A stretch of 64,000 bases of DNA from Pollutimonas thiosulfatoxidans (GTDB taxonomy: Bacteria > Pseudomonadota > Gammaproteobacteria > Burkholderiales > Burkholderiaceae_B): the NCBI RefSeq assembly GCF_004022565.1, contig NZ_CP022987.1:2108001-2172000 (forward strand), given 5' to 3'. A program made the translations under genes and the position numbers. Below are positions 33,992 to 42,810 of this stretch, in pieces; the first letter of the stretch is position 1; each line of letters starts with the position of its first letter. The notes under the pieces were generated by a model. That model did not search any database. It was not told where the DNA came from and saw nothing but the letters and a program-made list of their open reading frames with translations.

Positions 33992-34999
33992 ATGTCTATC
34001 GTAAAACGCGTCGCTCAAGCCGGCTTGCTGGCCCTGAGCCTGGCGGCCGGCAACGTCATGGCGCAGACTGCAATTTGCTACAACTGCCCGACCGAGTGGG
34101 CGGATTGGGGCACGCAATTGCGCGCCATCAAAGACAAGACGGGGGTGACCATACCGCCCGACAACAAGAACTCGGGCCAGTCGCTGGCCCAGTTGGTTGC
34201 CGAGAAGGCCAACCCTGTCGCCGATATGGTCTATGTAGGCATCTCGTTTGCCGCCCAGGCGCAGAAGGAAGGCGTGGTTGCGCCATACAAGCCCGCAGCC
34301 TGGGATGATATTCCGGCTGACTTGAAAGACCCTGATGGTCATTGGTTCGCCATCCACTCTGGCACCTTGGGCTTCATGGTCAATGTCGATGCTCTCGAGG
34401 GCAAGCCGATTCCAGCGTCATGGGCCGACCTGTTGAAGCCTGAGTACAAGGGCCTGGTTGGTTTTCTGGATCCGTCATCGGCATTCGTTGGCTACGTCGG
34501 CGCGGTTGCTGCCAACGTAGCGTTGGGCGGCTCGCTGGACAACTTCGAACCTGGCATCAAATACTTTACCGAACTGAAAGCCAACGAACCCATCGTCCCC
34601 AAGCAAACTTCTTATGCGCGTTTGCTGTCCGGTGAAATCGCCATCCTTCTGGACTACGACTTCAACGCCTATCGCGCCAAGCACAAGGACAAGGCCAATG
34701 TCGAGTTCGTGATCCCTCAGGAAGGGACAGTGGCTGTGCCCTATGTGATGAGCCTGGTTGCCAATGCGCCACATCCGGACAACGCCAAGAAGGCATTGGA
34801 CTTTGTCTTGTCTGACGAAGGCCAGGCCATCTGGGCCCGTGCGTTCCTGCGGCCAATACGCGCTAGCGCGATGCCGAAAGATGTCGAGGCCTTGTTCCTG
34901 CCGGCGACCGATTACGCGCGTGTCAAAACTATCGACTACGCACACATGGCCAACGTGCAGCGCGGTTTCGTTGATCGCTATCTGAAAGAAGTGCAGTAG
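33992..34999 (+). CDS. ABC transporter extracellular solute-binding protein
   Basis: 335 residues from the ATG at 33992, behind TTTGGAG. The signal peptide probably ends at NVMA-QT (about residue 25). The body (ICYNCPTEWADWGTQL, VADMVYVGISFAAQAQKEG, WADLLKPEYKGLVGFLDPSSA, YARLLSGEIAILLDYDFNAYRA) fits the type 2 periplasmic-binding fold of the AfuA/PotD-like groups. The ligand is not evident from sequence. The linked GpdQ-like phosphodiesterase suggests a phosphodiester, for example a glycerophosphodiester, or a sugar phosphate. First gene of a tightly packed six-gene operon under a LacI-type operator. Confidence 0.85.
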   Translation: MSIVKRVAQAGLLALSLAAGNVMAQTAICYNCPTEWADWGTQLRAIKDKTGVTIPPDNKNSGQSLAQLVAEKANPVADMVYVGISFAAQAQKEGVVAPYKPAAWDDIPADLKDPDGHWFAIHSGTLGFMVNVDALEGKPIPASWADLLKPEYKGLVGFLDPSSAFVGYVGAVAANVALGGSLDNFEPGIKYFTELKANEPIVPKQTSYARLLSGEIAILLDYDFNAYRAKHKDKANVEFVIPQEGTVAVPYVMSLVANAPHPDNAKKALDFVLSDEGQAIWARAFLRPIRASAMPKDVEALFLPATDYARVKTIDYAHMANVQRGFVDRYLKEVQ

Positions 35000-35031
35000 A
35001 TTCCCCATTACCCTTAGCCAAGAGAGTCAAT

Positions 35032-35859
35032 ATGTTTGCTTTGAACAATCGGCGCGGGGTAATGCTGGCGTGTCTGGCACCGGCGGCAGCCTTCTTCTTC
35101 GCCTTCTGGCTGCTGCCCTTCGCGCGCCTGATTACGCTACCCGCAGAACAAGGCTGGTCGGCCTACTTCGATATCCTGACCGAGCGACGATACGTGGCCA
35201 GCATGTTCAATACCCTGGTCCTTTCCATAATCGTCACGGTCGCGACGCTGGTCATTGGCGCTGCGACCGGCGTCTATCTGGCCCGTCATGATTTTCGGGG
35301 CCGCTCTGCCCTCTTGTCGCTGCTGACGCTGCCTCTGGCATTTCCCGGCGTCATCGTCGGCTTCTTTGTGATTCTGCTGGGCGGCCGCCAAGGCTTGATC
35401 GCTGATCTCAGCCATGCAATGGGCTTTGGTCGGGTGACCTTCGCCTATGGACTGTTGGGACTGTTCCTGGCCTATGTGTATTTTTCGTTGCCACGTGCCA
35501 TAGCGTCTTATACAGCGGCCGCCGAAGCCGTCGACATGCAACTTGAAGAGGCTGCCAGAATGTTGGGCGCAAGCCGCTGGCATCTCACGCGGGACGTCTG
35601 GATACCTCAACTGGCTCCGACCACAGTCGCTTGCGGAGCCATTATTTTTGCGACCGCCATGGGTGCATTCGGCACCGCCTTCACGTTGGCAAGCAAAGTG
35701 GAAGTTGTACCCATCACCATCTATAACGAGTTCACCAACTACGCCAATTTCGCCACGGCCGCCGCCTTGTCAATAGCCCTGGGGATCATTACATGGGCCG
35801 TCCTGTTTGCAGCCCGCATGGTCAGCGGCGCCTCGCCGGCAAATCAGGAGGCCAAATGA
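35032..35859 (+). CDS. ABC transporter permease, first
   Basis: 275 residues with about six membrane helices. The cytoplasmic loop MQLEEAARMLGASRWHLTRDVWIP is the EAA motif that docks to the ATPase. It resembles the permeases of spermidine/putrescine and iron(III)/sugar-phosphate importers. The start is 32 bases after the binding-protein gene; the stop overlaps the next permease start as ATGA, as expected for a heterodimeric channel. Confidence 0.9.
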   Translation: MFALNNRRGVMLACLAPAAAFFFAFWLLPFARLITLPAEQGWSAYFDILTERRYVASMFNTLVLSIIVTVATLVIGAATGVYLARHDFRGRSALLSLLTLPLAFPGVIVGFFVILLGGRQGLIADLSHAMGFGRVTFAYGLLGLFLAYVYFSLPRAIASYTAAAEAVDMQLEEAARMLGASRWHLTRDVWIPQLAPTTVACGAIIFATAMGAFGTAFTLASKVEVVPITIYNEFTNYANFATAAALSIALGIITWAVLFAARMVSGASPANQEAK

Positions 35860-36656
35860 AACCACCCTGCGTCCATCGCGCGCCTATCCTGTTCACCGTT
35901 ACTGTGCTGGTTGCGCTGTTCATGATCGGCCCGATGCTGGTTTCGATACTGGCTGGGCTGGTACAAAACTACAGCGTCGGCATCGCAAGTGGATTTACCT
36001 TGCGGTGGCTGGACGAAGTATGGTCGGTCTACGGGTCCACCGTAGGGGCCTCCATCGGCCTGGCGCTGGCTTGCATCGTCTGCACCATCGTCATGGGCGT
36101 ACCCTGCGCCTATGCGCTTGCCCGTAGCCGCTCCCGCGCTGCGCGAGCATTCGAAGAACTGATCACGCTGCCGGTCGCGGTACCGGGCCTGGCTACCGCC
36201 CTCGCGCTGATCCTGGCCTACGGCGGCACGACCACCTTCCGACAAAGCTTCGCCTTTATTCTCGTGGGCCATGTGGTCTTTACCTTGCCGTTCATGGTAC
36301 GGACGGTCTCTTCCGCCTTTCAGCGCCACGATCTGCTGGCCATGGAAGAGGCGGCCCGCACTTTGGGCGCAAGTTTTCCGCAACGATTTCTGGGCGTATT
36401 GGTGCCCGCTGTATTGCCGTCCATCGTGGCCGGCACGCTAATGGTATTTACGCTGTCGATTGGTGAGTTCAACCTGACCTGGATGCTGCATACGCCACTG
36501 ACGCGCACGCTGCCAGTTGGCTTGGCCGACAGCTATGCCTCGATGCGCATCGAGATCGGGTCCGCCTACACCCTGGTGTTTTTCATCGTCATTCTGCCAA
36601 CGCTTTGGATACTTCAGGCTGCATCGAGCTTTGTGCAAAAGCGATACGCCACCTGA
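35856..36656 (+). CDS. ABC transporter permease, second
   Basis: 266 residues from the ATG at 35856, chosen from the ATGA overlap with the first permease. About six membrane helices and the EAA loop LAMEEAARTLGASFPQRFLGVLVP. It pairs with the preceding permease. The ATPase gene follows after 8 bases. Confidence 0.9.
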   Translation: MKPPCVHRAPILFTVTVLVALFMIGPMLVSILAGLVQNYSVGIASGFTLRWLDEVWSVYGSTVGASIGLALACIVCTIVMGVPCAYALARSRSRAARAFEELITLPVAVPGLATALALILAYGGTTTFRQSFAFILVGHVVFTLPFMVRTVSSAFQRHDLLAMEEAARTLGASFPQRFLGVLVPAVLPSIVAGTLMVFTLSIGEFNLTWMLHTPLTRTLPVGLADSYASMRIEIGSAYTLVFFIVILPTLWILQAASSFVQKRYAT

Positions 36657-36664
36657 CAACAACT

Positions 36665-37735
36665 ATGAAACTTGAAAAAACCCGCGTCGAGGTCGCGAAC
36701 TGCGCCAAGACCTTTCCGGACGGCACTCGCGCCTTACTTTCGACCAACCTCGTCATAGAGCCGGGCGAAGTCATCGCCTTGCTGGGGCCTTCCGGCTGCG
36801 GCAAAACCACCTTGCTTCGCTTGCTTGCCGGCCTGGAAACGACCGATGACGGCGGCCGCATCAGCTTTGCGGAGCAAGACGTGACCCATCGGCCGGCCGA
36901 GAAGCGTGGCGTGGGCATGGTGTTCCAGAACTATGCACTGTTTCCCCAGATGAACGTCGAGGCGAACATCGCTTATGGGCTGACGATACGCGGCCTGCCT
37001 GCGCAACAACGCAAAAGCATCGTGGGCGAGCTCATCGACTTGGTGCGTCTGAATGGCCTCGAAAAGAAACGGCCAGCAGAATTGTCGGGTGGCCAGCGGC
37101 AACGCGTGGCGCTTGCCCGGGCCGTCGCCGTGCGTCCGCGCATCTTGCTACTTGACGAGCCCCTGGCGGCCCTGGACGCCAAGCTTAAAGAGTCGCTGCG
37201 GATTGAGCTGGCCGAGCTTCTGCGTCGCCTGGGCATTACCGCCGTCCATGTTACGCACGACCAGCAAGAAGCGCTGGCCATCGCCGATCGCCTGGCAGTC
37301 ATGCACGCCGGCTCCATCGTTCAGATCGGCGACGGAGAATCCATTTACCGCAAGCCGACACATCCTTTCGTGGCGCAGTTCCTGGGTCGGGTCAACACCT
37401 TGCGGCGCGATGCCCAGGCGTGTGCGGACGGTGTCCTGCGTCTGGGCGGACAAAGCATGCCATGCCCCGAAGCCCTGCGGTCACACACTACGCTTATGGT
37501 ACGACCCGAAGACTTGCAGTTAGGTCCCATGCGTGCAGGCTACGCGCAGGCGCGGATCGATCAGCGAGTGTTCCTGGGCGACCGCGTACAGTTCAAAGTG
37601 TCGACTGAGGGCCAAGACACCTTATTGGTTGAGATGCATGGTCATAGTCCTTTCCAGGCTGGCAGTACTGTAGGACTTTGGGTTGATCCGGATCGCTTGC
37701 TGCCCACCGCCCAGTTGCCGTCGCAAGCAGGATGA
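36665..37735 (+). CDS. ABC transporter ATP-binding protein (PotA/AfuC-like)
   Basis: 356 residues from the ATG at 36665; the open frame upstream is a shadow. Walker A LLGPSGCGKTTLLRLLAG, MVFQNYALFPQMNVEANIAYGL, signature LSGGQRQRVALARAVAV and Walker B ILLLDEPLAALD are intact. A C-terminal regulatory (TOBE-like) domain from about residue 240 (MVRPEDLQLGP) is typical of ATPases for polyamines, iron and sugar phosphates. The stop overlaps the start of the LacI gene as ATGA. Confidence 0.92.
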   Translation: MKLEKTRVEVANCAKTFPDGTRALLSTNLVIEPGEVIALLGPSGCGKTTLLRLLAGLETTDDGGRISFAEQDVTHRPAEKRGVGMVFQNYALFPQMNVEANIAYGLTIRGLPAQQRKSIVGELIDLVRLNGLEKKRPAELSGGQRQRVALARAVAVRPRILLLDEPLAALDAKLKESLRIELAELLRRLGITAVHVTHDQQEALAIADRLAVMHAGSIVQIGDGESIYRKPTHPFVAQFLGRVNTLRRDAQACADGVLRLGGQSMPCPEALRSHTTLMVRPEDLQLGPMRAGYAQARIDQRVFLGDRVQFKVSTEGQDTLLVEMHGHSPFQAGSTVGLWVDPDRLLPTAQLPSQAG

Positions 37736-38760
37736 ACATCAAGGATGTGGCCCGGGTCGCGGGCTTTTCCATCGCTACCGTTTCCCGTGCATTCAGAGCC
37801 CCGGAAAAGGTCAACGTGCACACACGTGCGCAGATTGAGCGCGTGGCAAAACAGTTGGGCTACATCGCCAATAGTTCGGCACAGGTGTTGCGGACCCGTC
37901 GCAGTCGCGTACTGGGTGTCGTACTACCCACCTTGCTGAACCCGGTCTTTGCCGAATGCCTGGACGGCATTGCAAGGGCAGCGCATGCCAGCGGGTATTC
38001 GATAGTGCCGGTTACTACGGACTATCAGGTAACTAGCGAAGAACGCACTGTACAGACATTTATTGCCGCCAATGTCGACGGTGTGCTTCTGGTGGTTTCC
38101 AACCCAGCCGATTCGCTTGCATTGCGCCTTCTGAAGTCCAAGCAGATACCGTACGTGCTGGCCTATAACCTGCACCAGGACCACCCTTGCGTCACCGTTG
38201 ATAGCGAGGCCGCCGTCGCGGATGTCGTCGGACAGCTTGCTGATTGTGGTCACCGGCATATCGCCATGGTGTCAGGCCATCTGGCGCAATCAGACAGGGC
38301 GCAGCAGCGCTATCGCGGATATCTGAAAGCCATGCGCCAGTTAGGACTGCAGCACCGAGATCTTATCGAAGTGCCCTTCATGGCAACGTCCGTAGCGCAG
38401 ATCAGCGTGCAGTTGGCGCGCAGCGACCGCCCTACCGCCTTATTCTGCTCCAACGATCTGCTGGCAATCCGGAGTGTACGCGCCGCCAATGACTCGGGCT
38501 TGCGTGTGCCGGACGATCTTTCCGTCGTAGGTTTTGATGGTATCGAGCTCGGCATGGACCTGACACCACGCCTGACCACGATCCAGCAACCAAACCGCGA
38601 GATGGGGCGCGTATGCGTCCGCTTGCTGGCGGATTCCCTGGCTCGCGGATTGCTGCCCGGGCCCGAACACACACAGATTCTTGACTATTCATTGCGTGTG
38701 GGTGAGTCGGCAACGATCACCGACGCCCACATGCCGACGCCATCGCGGAGAACAAAGTGA
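37732..38760 (+). CDS. LacI-family transcriptional regulator
   Basis: 342 residues. The helix-turn-helix NIKDVARVAGFSIATVSRAF and hinge SSAQVLRTRRSRVLGVVLP are followed by a periplasmic-binding-like effector domain (NVDGVLLVVSNPADS, DDLSVVGFDGIELGMDLTPRLTTI). It sits inside the operon, overlapping genes on both sides. The palindrome at 33939-33952 in front of the operon fits its DNA-binding family, so it probably represses its own operon until an imported or processed ligand binds. Confidence 0.93.
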   Translation: MNIKDVARVAGFSIATVSRAFRAPEKVNVHTRAQIERVAKQLGYIANSSAQVLRTRRSRVLGVVLPTLLNPVFAECLDGIARAAHASGYSIVPVTTDYQVTSEERTVQTFIAANVDGVLLVVSNPADSLALRLLKSKQIPYVLAYNLHQDHPCVTVDSEAAVADVVGQLADCGHRHIAMVSGHLAQSDRAQQRYRGYLKAMRQLGLQHRDLIEVPFMATSVAQISVQLARSDRPTALFCSNDLLAIRSVRAANDSGLRVPDDLSVVGFDGIELGMDLTPRLTTIQQPNREMGRVCVRLLADSLARGLLPGPEHTQILDYSLRVGESATITDAHMPTPSRRTK

Positions 38761-39584
38761 TTACCTCTATCGTGCAGCTAAGCGATCCCCACATACGAGA
38801 GCCCGGCCGACTGGCATACAAGCGACTGGATACCGCCCCCTACTTATCGATGGCGGTTACTTCGGTTCTAACCTTGCGCCAGCAACCCGACGCCGTCGTG
38901 ATAACCGGCGATCTGACGGACTTCGGAAGACCCGACGAATACGAGCACCTGCGCAAGCTGCTGTCGCCGCTACGCACCTCGATTTACTTGCTGCCCGGCA
39001 ATCATGACTCGCGCACGGCAATGCGCATCGCGTTTCCTGATCACCCCTACCTGGGTGATGGCGACTTCATCCAGTACACCATCGATATCGGACCATTGCG
39101 CCTGATCGCGCTGGACACGGTGGTCCCCGGCGAAAGCTACGGTCGCTTGTGCAGTCATAGGCTGGCCTGGCTGGAGCAAGCGCTGGCAGAAACGCGCGAG
39201 CGGCCTGTGATCATTGCCATGCATCATCCGCCTTTCCGCACTCTTATCGGACACATGGACGAGATCGGCCTGCTGGAGGGCGCGACAGAGCTTGAAACCA
39301 TCGTCGCCCGACACAGCAATGTGCAGCGCATCATTTGCGGGCACCTCCATCGCGCGATCACTACGCGCTTCGGCGGTACTATCGCATCGACCACACCTGC
39401 CCCAGCCCATCAGATAACGCTCAATCTCGCACCCGATGCCTCGTCGGACTGGATGCTTGAACCGCCGGGATTTCAAGTCCATGCCTGGGATGAAGGTAGC
39501 GGCCGTCTCGTCTCGCACACGGCCGCTTCGGGTGCATTTGCCGGGCCCTATCCCTTCCATGACAACGGCTTGCTGATAGATTGA
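38757..39584 (+). CDS. GpdQ-like class III phosphodiesterase
   Basis: 275 residues from the GTG at 38757, behind GCGGAGA and overlapping the LacI stop as GTGA. The binuclear-metal motifs are complete: D10-x-H12, GD52, GNHD (81-84), H156 and G-H196-L-H198. Order and spacing, including GRPDEY after the GD motif and HHPPF, match the cyclic-nucleotide/glycerophosphodiesterase group that contains Enterobacter GpdQ. No signal peptide, so it acts in the cytoplasm on whatever the importer brings in. Hydrolysis of glycerophosphodiesters is the best guess; CpdA-like cAMP hydrolysis is a weaker alternative. Confidence 0.85.
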   Translation: MITSIVQLSDPHIREPGRLAYKRLDTAPYLSMAVTSVLTLRQQPDAVVITGDLTDFGRPDEYEHLRKLLSPLRTSIYLLPGNHDSRTAMRIAFPDHPYLGDGDFIQYTIDIGPLRLIALDTVVPGESYGRLCSHRLAWLEQALAETRERPVIIAMHHPPFRTLIGHMDEIGLLEGATELETIVARHSNVQRIICGHLHRAITTRFGGTIASTTPAPAHQITLNLAPDASSDWMLEPPGFQVHAWDEGSGRLVSHTAASGAFAGPYPFHDNGLLID

Positions 39585-39681
39585 AATACGACGCCTTCGC
39601 AATTAGCGCTTGAGCGAATTGCAACACTGCCTCAGAATGACGGGAATGTAGCACTGACGTAGACCAAGAAAGGAGAAGCTC

Positions 39682-41175
39682 ATGGTTTCCATTAATACAC
39701 CTATCACGATCATGTTCGTCATTTATATATTGGCGATGCTCGTAATAGGTTGGCTCGGCTACCGTTCTACAGCCAATCTTTCCGACTACATTTTGGGCGG
39801 CCGCCGGCTTGGCAGCTTCGTGACGGCATTGGCCGCGGGCGCCTCCGACATGAGCGGCTGGTTGCTCATGGGCTTGCCGGGCGCTATCTATTTATCGGGG
39901 CTTTCCGAAGCCTGGATCGCAATCGGCCTGATCATAGGCGCCTACCTAAACTGGCGCTTTGTGGCGGCACGTCTGCGGGTCTACACAGAAAAGACCAGCG
40001 ACGCGCTGACCTTACCCGACTTCTTCTCGAACCGATTCAACGATTCCAGTAATTTGCTGCGTATCGTGTCGGCAATCGTCATTCTGATCTTCTTCACGAT
40101 TTACGCAGCGTCCGGTGTGGTCGCGGGAGCCCGTCTGTTTGAAAGCATGTTTGGCATGTCGTACGTGCCAGCCATGTGGCTGGGTGCATTTTGCACCATG
40201 GCCTATGTGTTCATCGGCGGCTTCCTGGCTGTTAGTTGGACAGACACCATCCAGGCATCACTGATGTTCACTGCCCTGGTGCTCGTGCCCGTCATGATTG
40301 TCTTTTCGTTGGGCGGCGTCGGCGATAGCATCGCAGCGGTCGAAGCCATTGATCCTTCACGACTGGACTTCATCGCCAACCTGGACACCATTGCGATTAT
40401 CTCGCTGCTTGCCTGGGGCCTGGGCTACTTCGGACAGCCGCACATTCTTGTGCGCTTCATGGCCGCCGAATCGCTGCAAACCATCCCGCACGCACGCCGC
40501 ATCAGTATGACCTGGATGATCCTCTGTCTGGCAGGCGCTGTCGCGGTGGGCTTCTTTGGCATCGCCTACTTTGCCGCTCATCCAGACCAAGCGGCAGGGG
40601 TAACTGAAAACGCAGAGCGCGTCTTCATCGAGGCCTCGCTCTTCCTCTTCTGGCCACTGATAGCGGGCGTGTTGCTGGCTGCCGTGCTGGCCGCCGTCAT
40701 GAGCACGCTTTCGGCACAACTACTGGTGTGTTCCAGCTCGTTGACGCAAGACATCTATAAAACCTTCTTCCGCAAGAATGCCAGCCAGCCCGAACTGGTT
40801 TGGTTCGGCCGAGCTATGGTTTTCATGATTGCCTTGATTGCGATCTGGCTGGCTTCCGACCCCAACAGCAAGGTGCTGGGCATGGTCAGCTACGCCTGGG
40901 CCGGCTTCGGCGCGGCATTCGGCCCGGTCGTCCTGTTCTCGCTGCTCTGGAGACCCATGACCCGCAATGGCGCCCTTGCCGGCATGATCATCGGGGCAGT
41001 CACGGTATTGGTCTGGAAACAGTTTGGCTGGCTCAGCCTGTACGAGATCGTGCCAGGCTTTGTGCTGGCGTCGATTGCAATTTACGTGGTCAGCAAGATG
41101 GGCGCATCGCCTGAAGCGGACGTATTATCGACTTTCGATAGCGTGCAGGACGACCTGAGGGGGCAGCACCAGTAA
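39682..41175 (+). CDS. putP: Sodium/proline symporter
   Basis: 497 residues and about 13 membrane helices, the normal PutP length. The start has AAAGGAG. The blocks LGGRRLGSFVTALAAGASDMSGWLLMG, GRLFESMFG-like helix, GLGYFGQPHILVRFMA and STLSAQLLVCSSSLTQDIYK are characteristic of PutP among sodium/solute symporters. It imports proline with sodium for osmoprotection or nutrition. No putA is adjacent. A perfect inverted repeat follows the stop. Confidence 0.95.
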   Translation: MVSINTPITIMFVIYILAMLVIGWLGYRSTANLSDYILGGRRLGSFVTALAAGASDMSGWLLMGLPGAIYLSGLSEAWIAIGLIIGAYLNWRFVAARLRVYTEKTSDALTLPDFFSNRFNDSSNLLRIVSAIVILIFFTIYAASGVVAGARLFESMFGMSYVPAMWLGAFCTMAYVFIGGFLAVSWTDTIQASLMFTALVLVPVMIVFSLGGVGDSIAAVEAIDPSRLDFIANLDTIAIISLLAWGLGYFGQPHILVRFMAAESLQTIPHARRISMTWMILCLAGAVAVGFFGIAYFAAHPDQAAGVTENAERVFIEASLFLFWPLIAGVLLAAVLAAVMSTLSAQLLVCSSSLTQDIYKTFFRKNASQPELVWFGRAMVFMIALIAIWLASDPNSKVLGMVSYAWAGFGAAFGPVVLFSLLWRPMTRNGALAGMIIGAVTVLVWKQFGWLSLYEIVPGFVLASIAIYVVSKMGASPEADVLSTFDSVQDDLRGQHQ

Positions 41176-41187
41176 GGCGGTCGAATA

Positions 41188-41214
41188 GCAAATCGCGCCC
41201 TGGGCGCGATTTGC
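41188..41214. terminator. Perfect inverted repeat after putP
   Basis: GCAAATCGCGCCC (41188-41200), T, GGGCGCGATTTGC (41202-41214): 13-base arms around one base. It lies between convergent genes and could terminate both transcripts. There is no T tract on the plus side, so intrinsic termination is uncertain; Rho-dependent termination or mRNA 3'-end protection are alternatives. Confidence 0.6.
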
Positions 41215-41223
41215 AATGGCGGA

Positions 41224-41445
41224 TCAAGCCCGGGTAGCGACCGGATCGCGCTGCAACGATTGCACAGCCAGGAAGATCACCGTACCGATAGACAGCATCA
41301 GCCAGGACGGCCAGATAAGCGTGGCGATGCCGAAACCAACGGCAACGAATGACCCGATGGTAAGAACCTTGTTGCGTGGCTCGATGATGGCGCCGATGGC
41401 AGTACCCATAAGTATGGCAGCCAGGATCTGAATGATGTAGAGCAT
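41224..41445 (-). CDS. Small membrane protein of unknown function
   Basis: 73 residues from the ATG at 41445 (MLYIIQILAAILMGTAIG), behind AAGGGGG. Two to three hydrophobic segments: residues 2-20, 29-44 and 47-62. I do not recognise a family. It is convergent with putP and divergent from the small gene at 41562, with no evident operon partner. Confidence 0.6.
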   Translation of the reverse strand: MLYIIQILAAILMGTAIGAIIEPRNKVLTIGSFVAVGFGIATLIWPSWLMLSIGTVIFLAVQSLQRDPVATRA

Positions 41446-41561
41446 GGTTGGCCCCCTTGTTGTTTTGTTTGAAGGCGCGGGCGGCACGGCATCCACCCGC
41501 GTCGTCGTCCATACTGGACAGCCAGAGTGTATCATCGCCCCTCACTAACCAAGGCATCATC

Positions 41562-41762
41562 ATGGCAAAGAAGAAAGGCAGTATTGATCCCGACGAGCAG
41601 GCACTGATCGCCTGGTGCATCGAGGTCGAGGGGCTATTGGTCGCGGCCGGTGCGAGCGTACGAGAAGCACAACAGCACATCGAAGAAGAAGCCGAATGGT
41701 TTACCGACCAGTTCTACGATGGCCTGACGCCGGAAGAAGCCGCCAAAGCGGCCCTTAACTAG
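41562..41762 (+). CDS. Small acidic protein of unknown function
   Basis: 66 residues from the ATG at 41562 (MAKKKGSIDPDEQALIAW), with CAAGG upstream; the frame is open from 41448 but without a good start. After a lysine-rich start it is helical and strongly acidic (AQQHIEEEAEWFTDQFYDGLTPEEAAKAAL). No membrane segment or known domain. The stop is 2 bases from the end of the convergent oxygenase gene. Confidence 0.6.
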   Translation: MAKKKGSIDPDEQALIAWCIEVEGLLVAAGASVREAQQHIEEEAEWFTDQFYDGLTPEEAAKAALN

Positions 41763-41764
41763 CG

Positions 41765-42796
41765 CTACAGCACTTCCCGCCGCAACTCGGGAAACACCTT
41801 GGACACCTTGTCCAGCAGGTAGTCGCCGTAAATGCCATTGAAGGCATGAATATTCGCCTGGTCCCAGCGCGAGGCACTGTCGTCGGGATCCGGCACGGCG
41901 GGCAAGCCTTCAATGCGCTGCACACGCGCAAAGAAGTTGGGATCAAAGAACAGCGGAAAAGACAAGCGATCGTGCCCGGAGGTATTGCGCACGACCCGAT
42001 GCGGAGTCGAGCGATACCATCCCCCCGTCATATGATCGAGCATATCGCCGATATTGCACACGAAGGCGCCAGGAATAGGTGGCGCCGCCAGCCAGCCGCC
42101 GGGTGTCTTCACTTCGAGTCCGCCGATATGGTCTTGCAGCAAGATGGTAAGCAAACCATAATCGGTGTGCTCGCCCACACCCCATTGCACATCCAGCCCT
42201 TCTGGCACTTGCTGCGATGGATAGTTGAAAAGCCGGAACAGAATCAGCGGATCGGTGGTGTAGCGCTCACTGAAGTAGCCGGCCGGCAGATCCAGGCTTA
42301 GGGCTATGCCTTCCATCAGTTGATGACCGAGTGCGGTAACTGCGTCCATGTACTCGAGTATGGTGTCCTTGAACTGCGGTACATCGGGAAACAGGTTGCG
42401 CCCGTGCACCGGGGTGCCAGCCTGCACCAGCGGATGGTCATCGGGCAACTCGGTGCCCAGATACAGGCCCTCCTTCCAGTCCGGCCTTCCGGAAGTCAGC
42501 TCACCACCCAAGGGAAAGTAGCCGCGCCAGGCACGGCCACCCAAGGCCATGCGCCAACGCATTTTCTCGGTCTCGTCCAGGCTGAAAAACTGGCGGCTTA
42601 AGGTTTCCAGGCGCTCTACCAGCGTTGCGCTGACACCATGATTCGTAACGTAAAAGAACCCGTGGGCGCGGCAGGCGTCGCGTATATTGCCCGCCACCTG
42701 CTGGCGCGCGGCGTCGGTCGCGGCCGTGACCAGGGCCGAAACATCAATAACAGGGAGCGTGTCGATGGGAAGACTGCCGCTCGTGGAATAAACCAT
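41765..42796 (-). CDS. Isopenicillin N synthase-family Fe(II) oxygenase
   Basis: 343 residues. The double-stranded beta-helix core carries the iron ligands H210-x-D212 (GEHTDYG) and H266 (YRSTPHRV), and R277-x-S279 that would hold 2-oxoglutarate. The N-terminal DACRAHGFFYVTNHGV is the DIOX_N block of the same superfamily. It should be a cytoplasmic 2-oxoglutarate-dependent hydroxylase or related oxidase; the substrate is unknown. It is the last gene of the amino-acid ABC operon (14-base gap), suggesting that the imported amino acid or a derivative is its substrate. Confidence 0.88.
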   Translation of the reverse strand: MVYSTSGSLPIDTLPVIDVSALVTAATDAARQQVAGNIRDACRAHGFFYVTNHGVSATLVERLETLSRQFFSLDETEKMRWRMALGGRAWRGYFPLGGELTSGRPDWKEGLYLGTELPDDHPLVQAGTPVHGRNLFPDVPQFKDTILEYMDAVTALGHQLMEGIALSLDLPAGYFSERYTTDPLILFRLFNYPSQQVPEGLDVQWGVGEHTDYGLLTILLQDHIGGLEVKTPGGWLAAPPIPGAFVCNIGDMLDHMTGGWYRSTPHRVVRNTSGHDRLSFPLFFDPNFFARVQRIEGLPAVPDPDDSASRWDQANIHAFNGIYGDYLLDKVSKVFPELRREVL

Positions 42797-42810
42797 TTGA
42801 AACTCCGAAA

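Noticed and set aside
39599..39622. Inverted repeat GCAATT ... AATTGC after the GpdQ-like gene
   Set aside because: Six-base arms with a 12-base loop and no T tract; not distinguishable from chance or a weak terminator.
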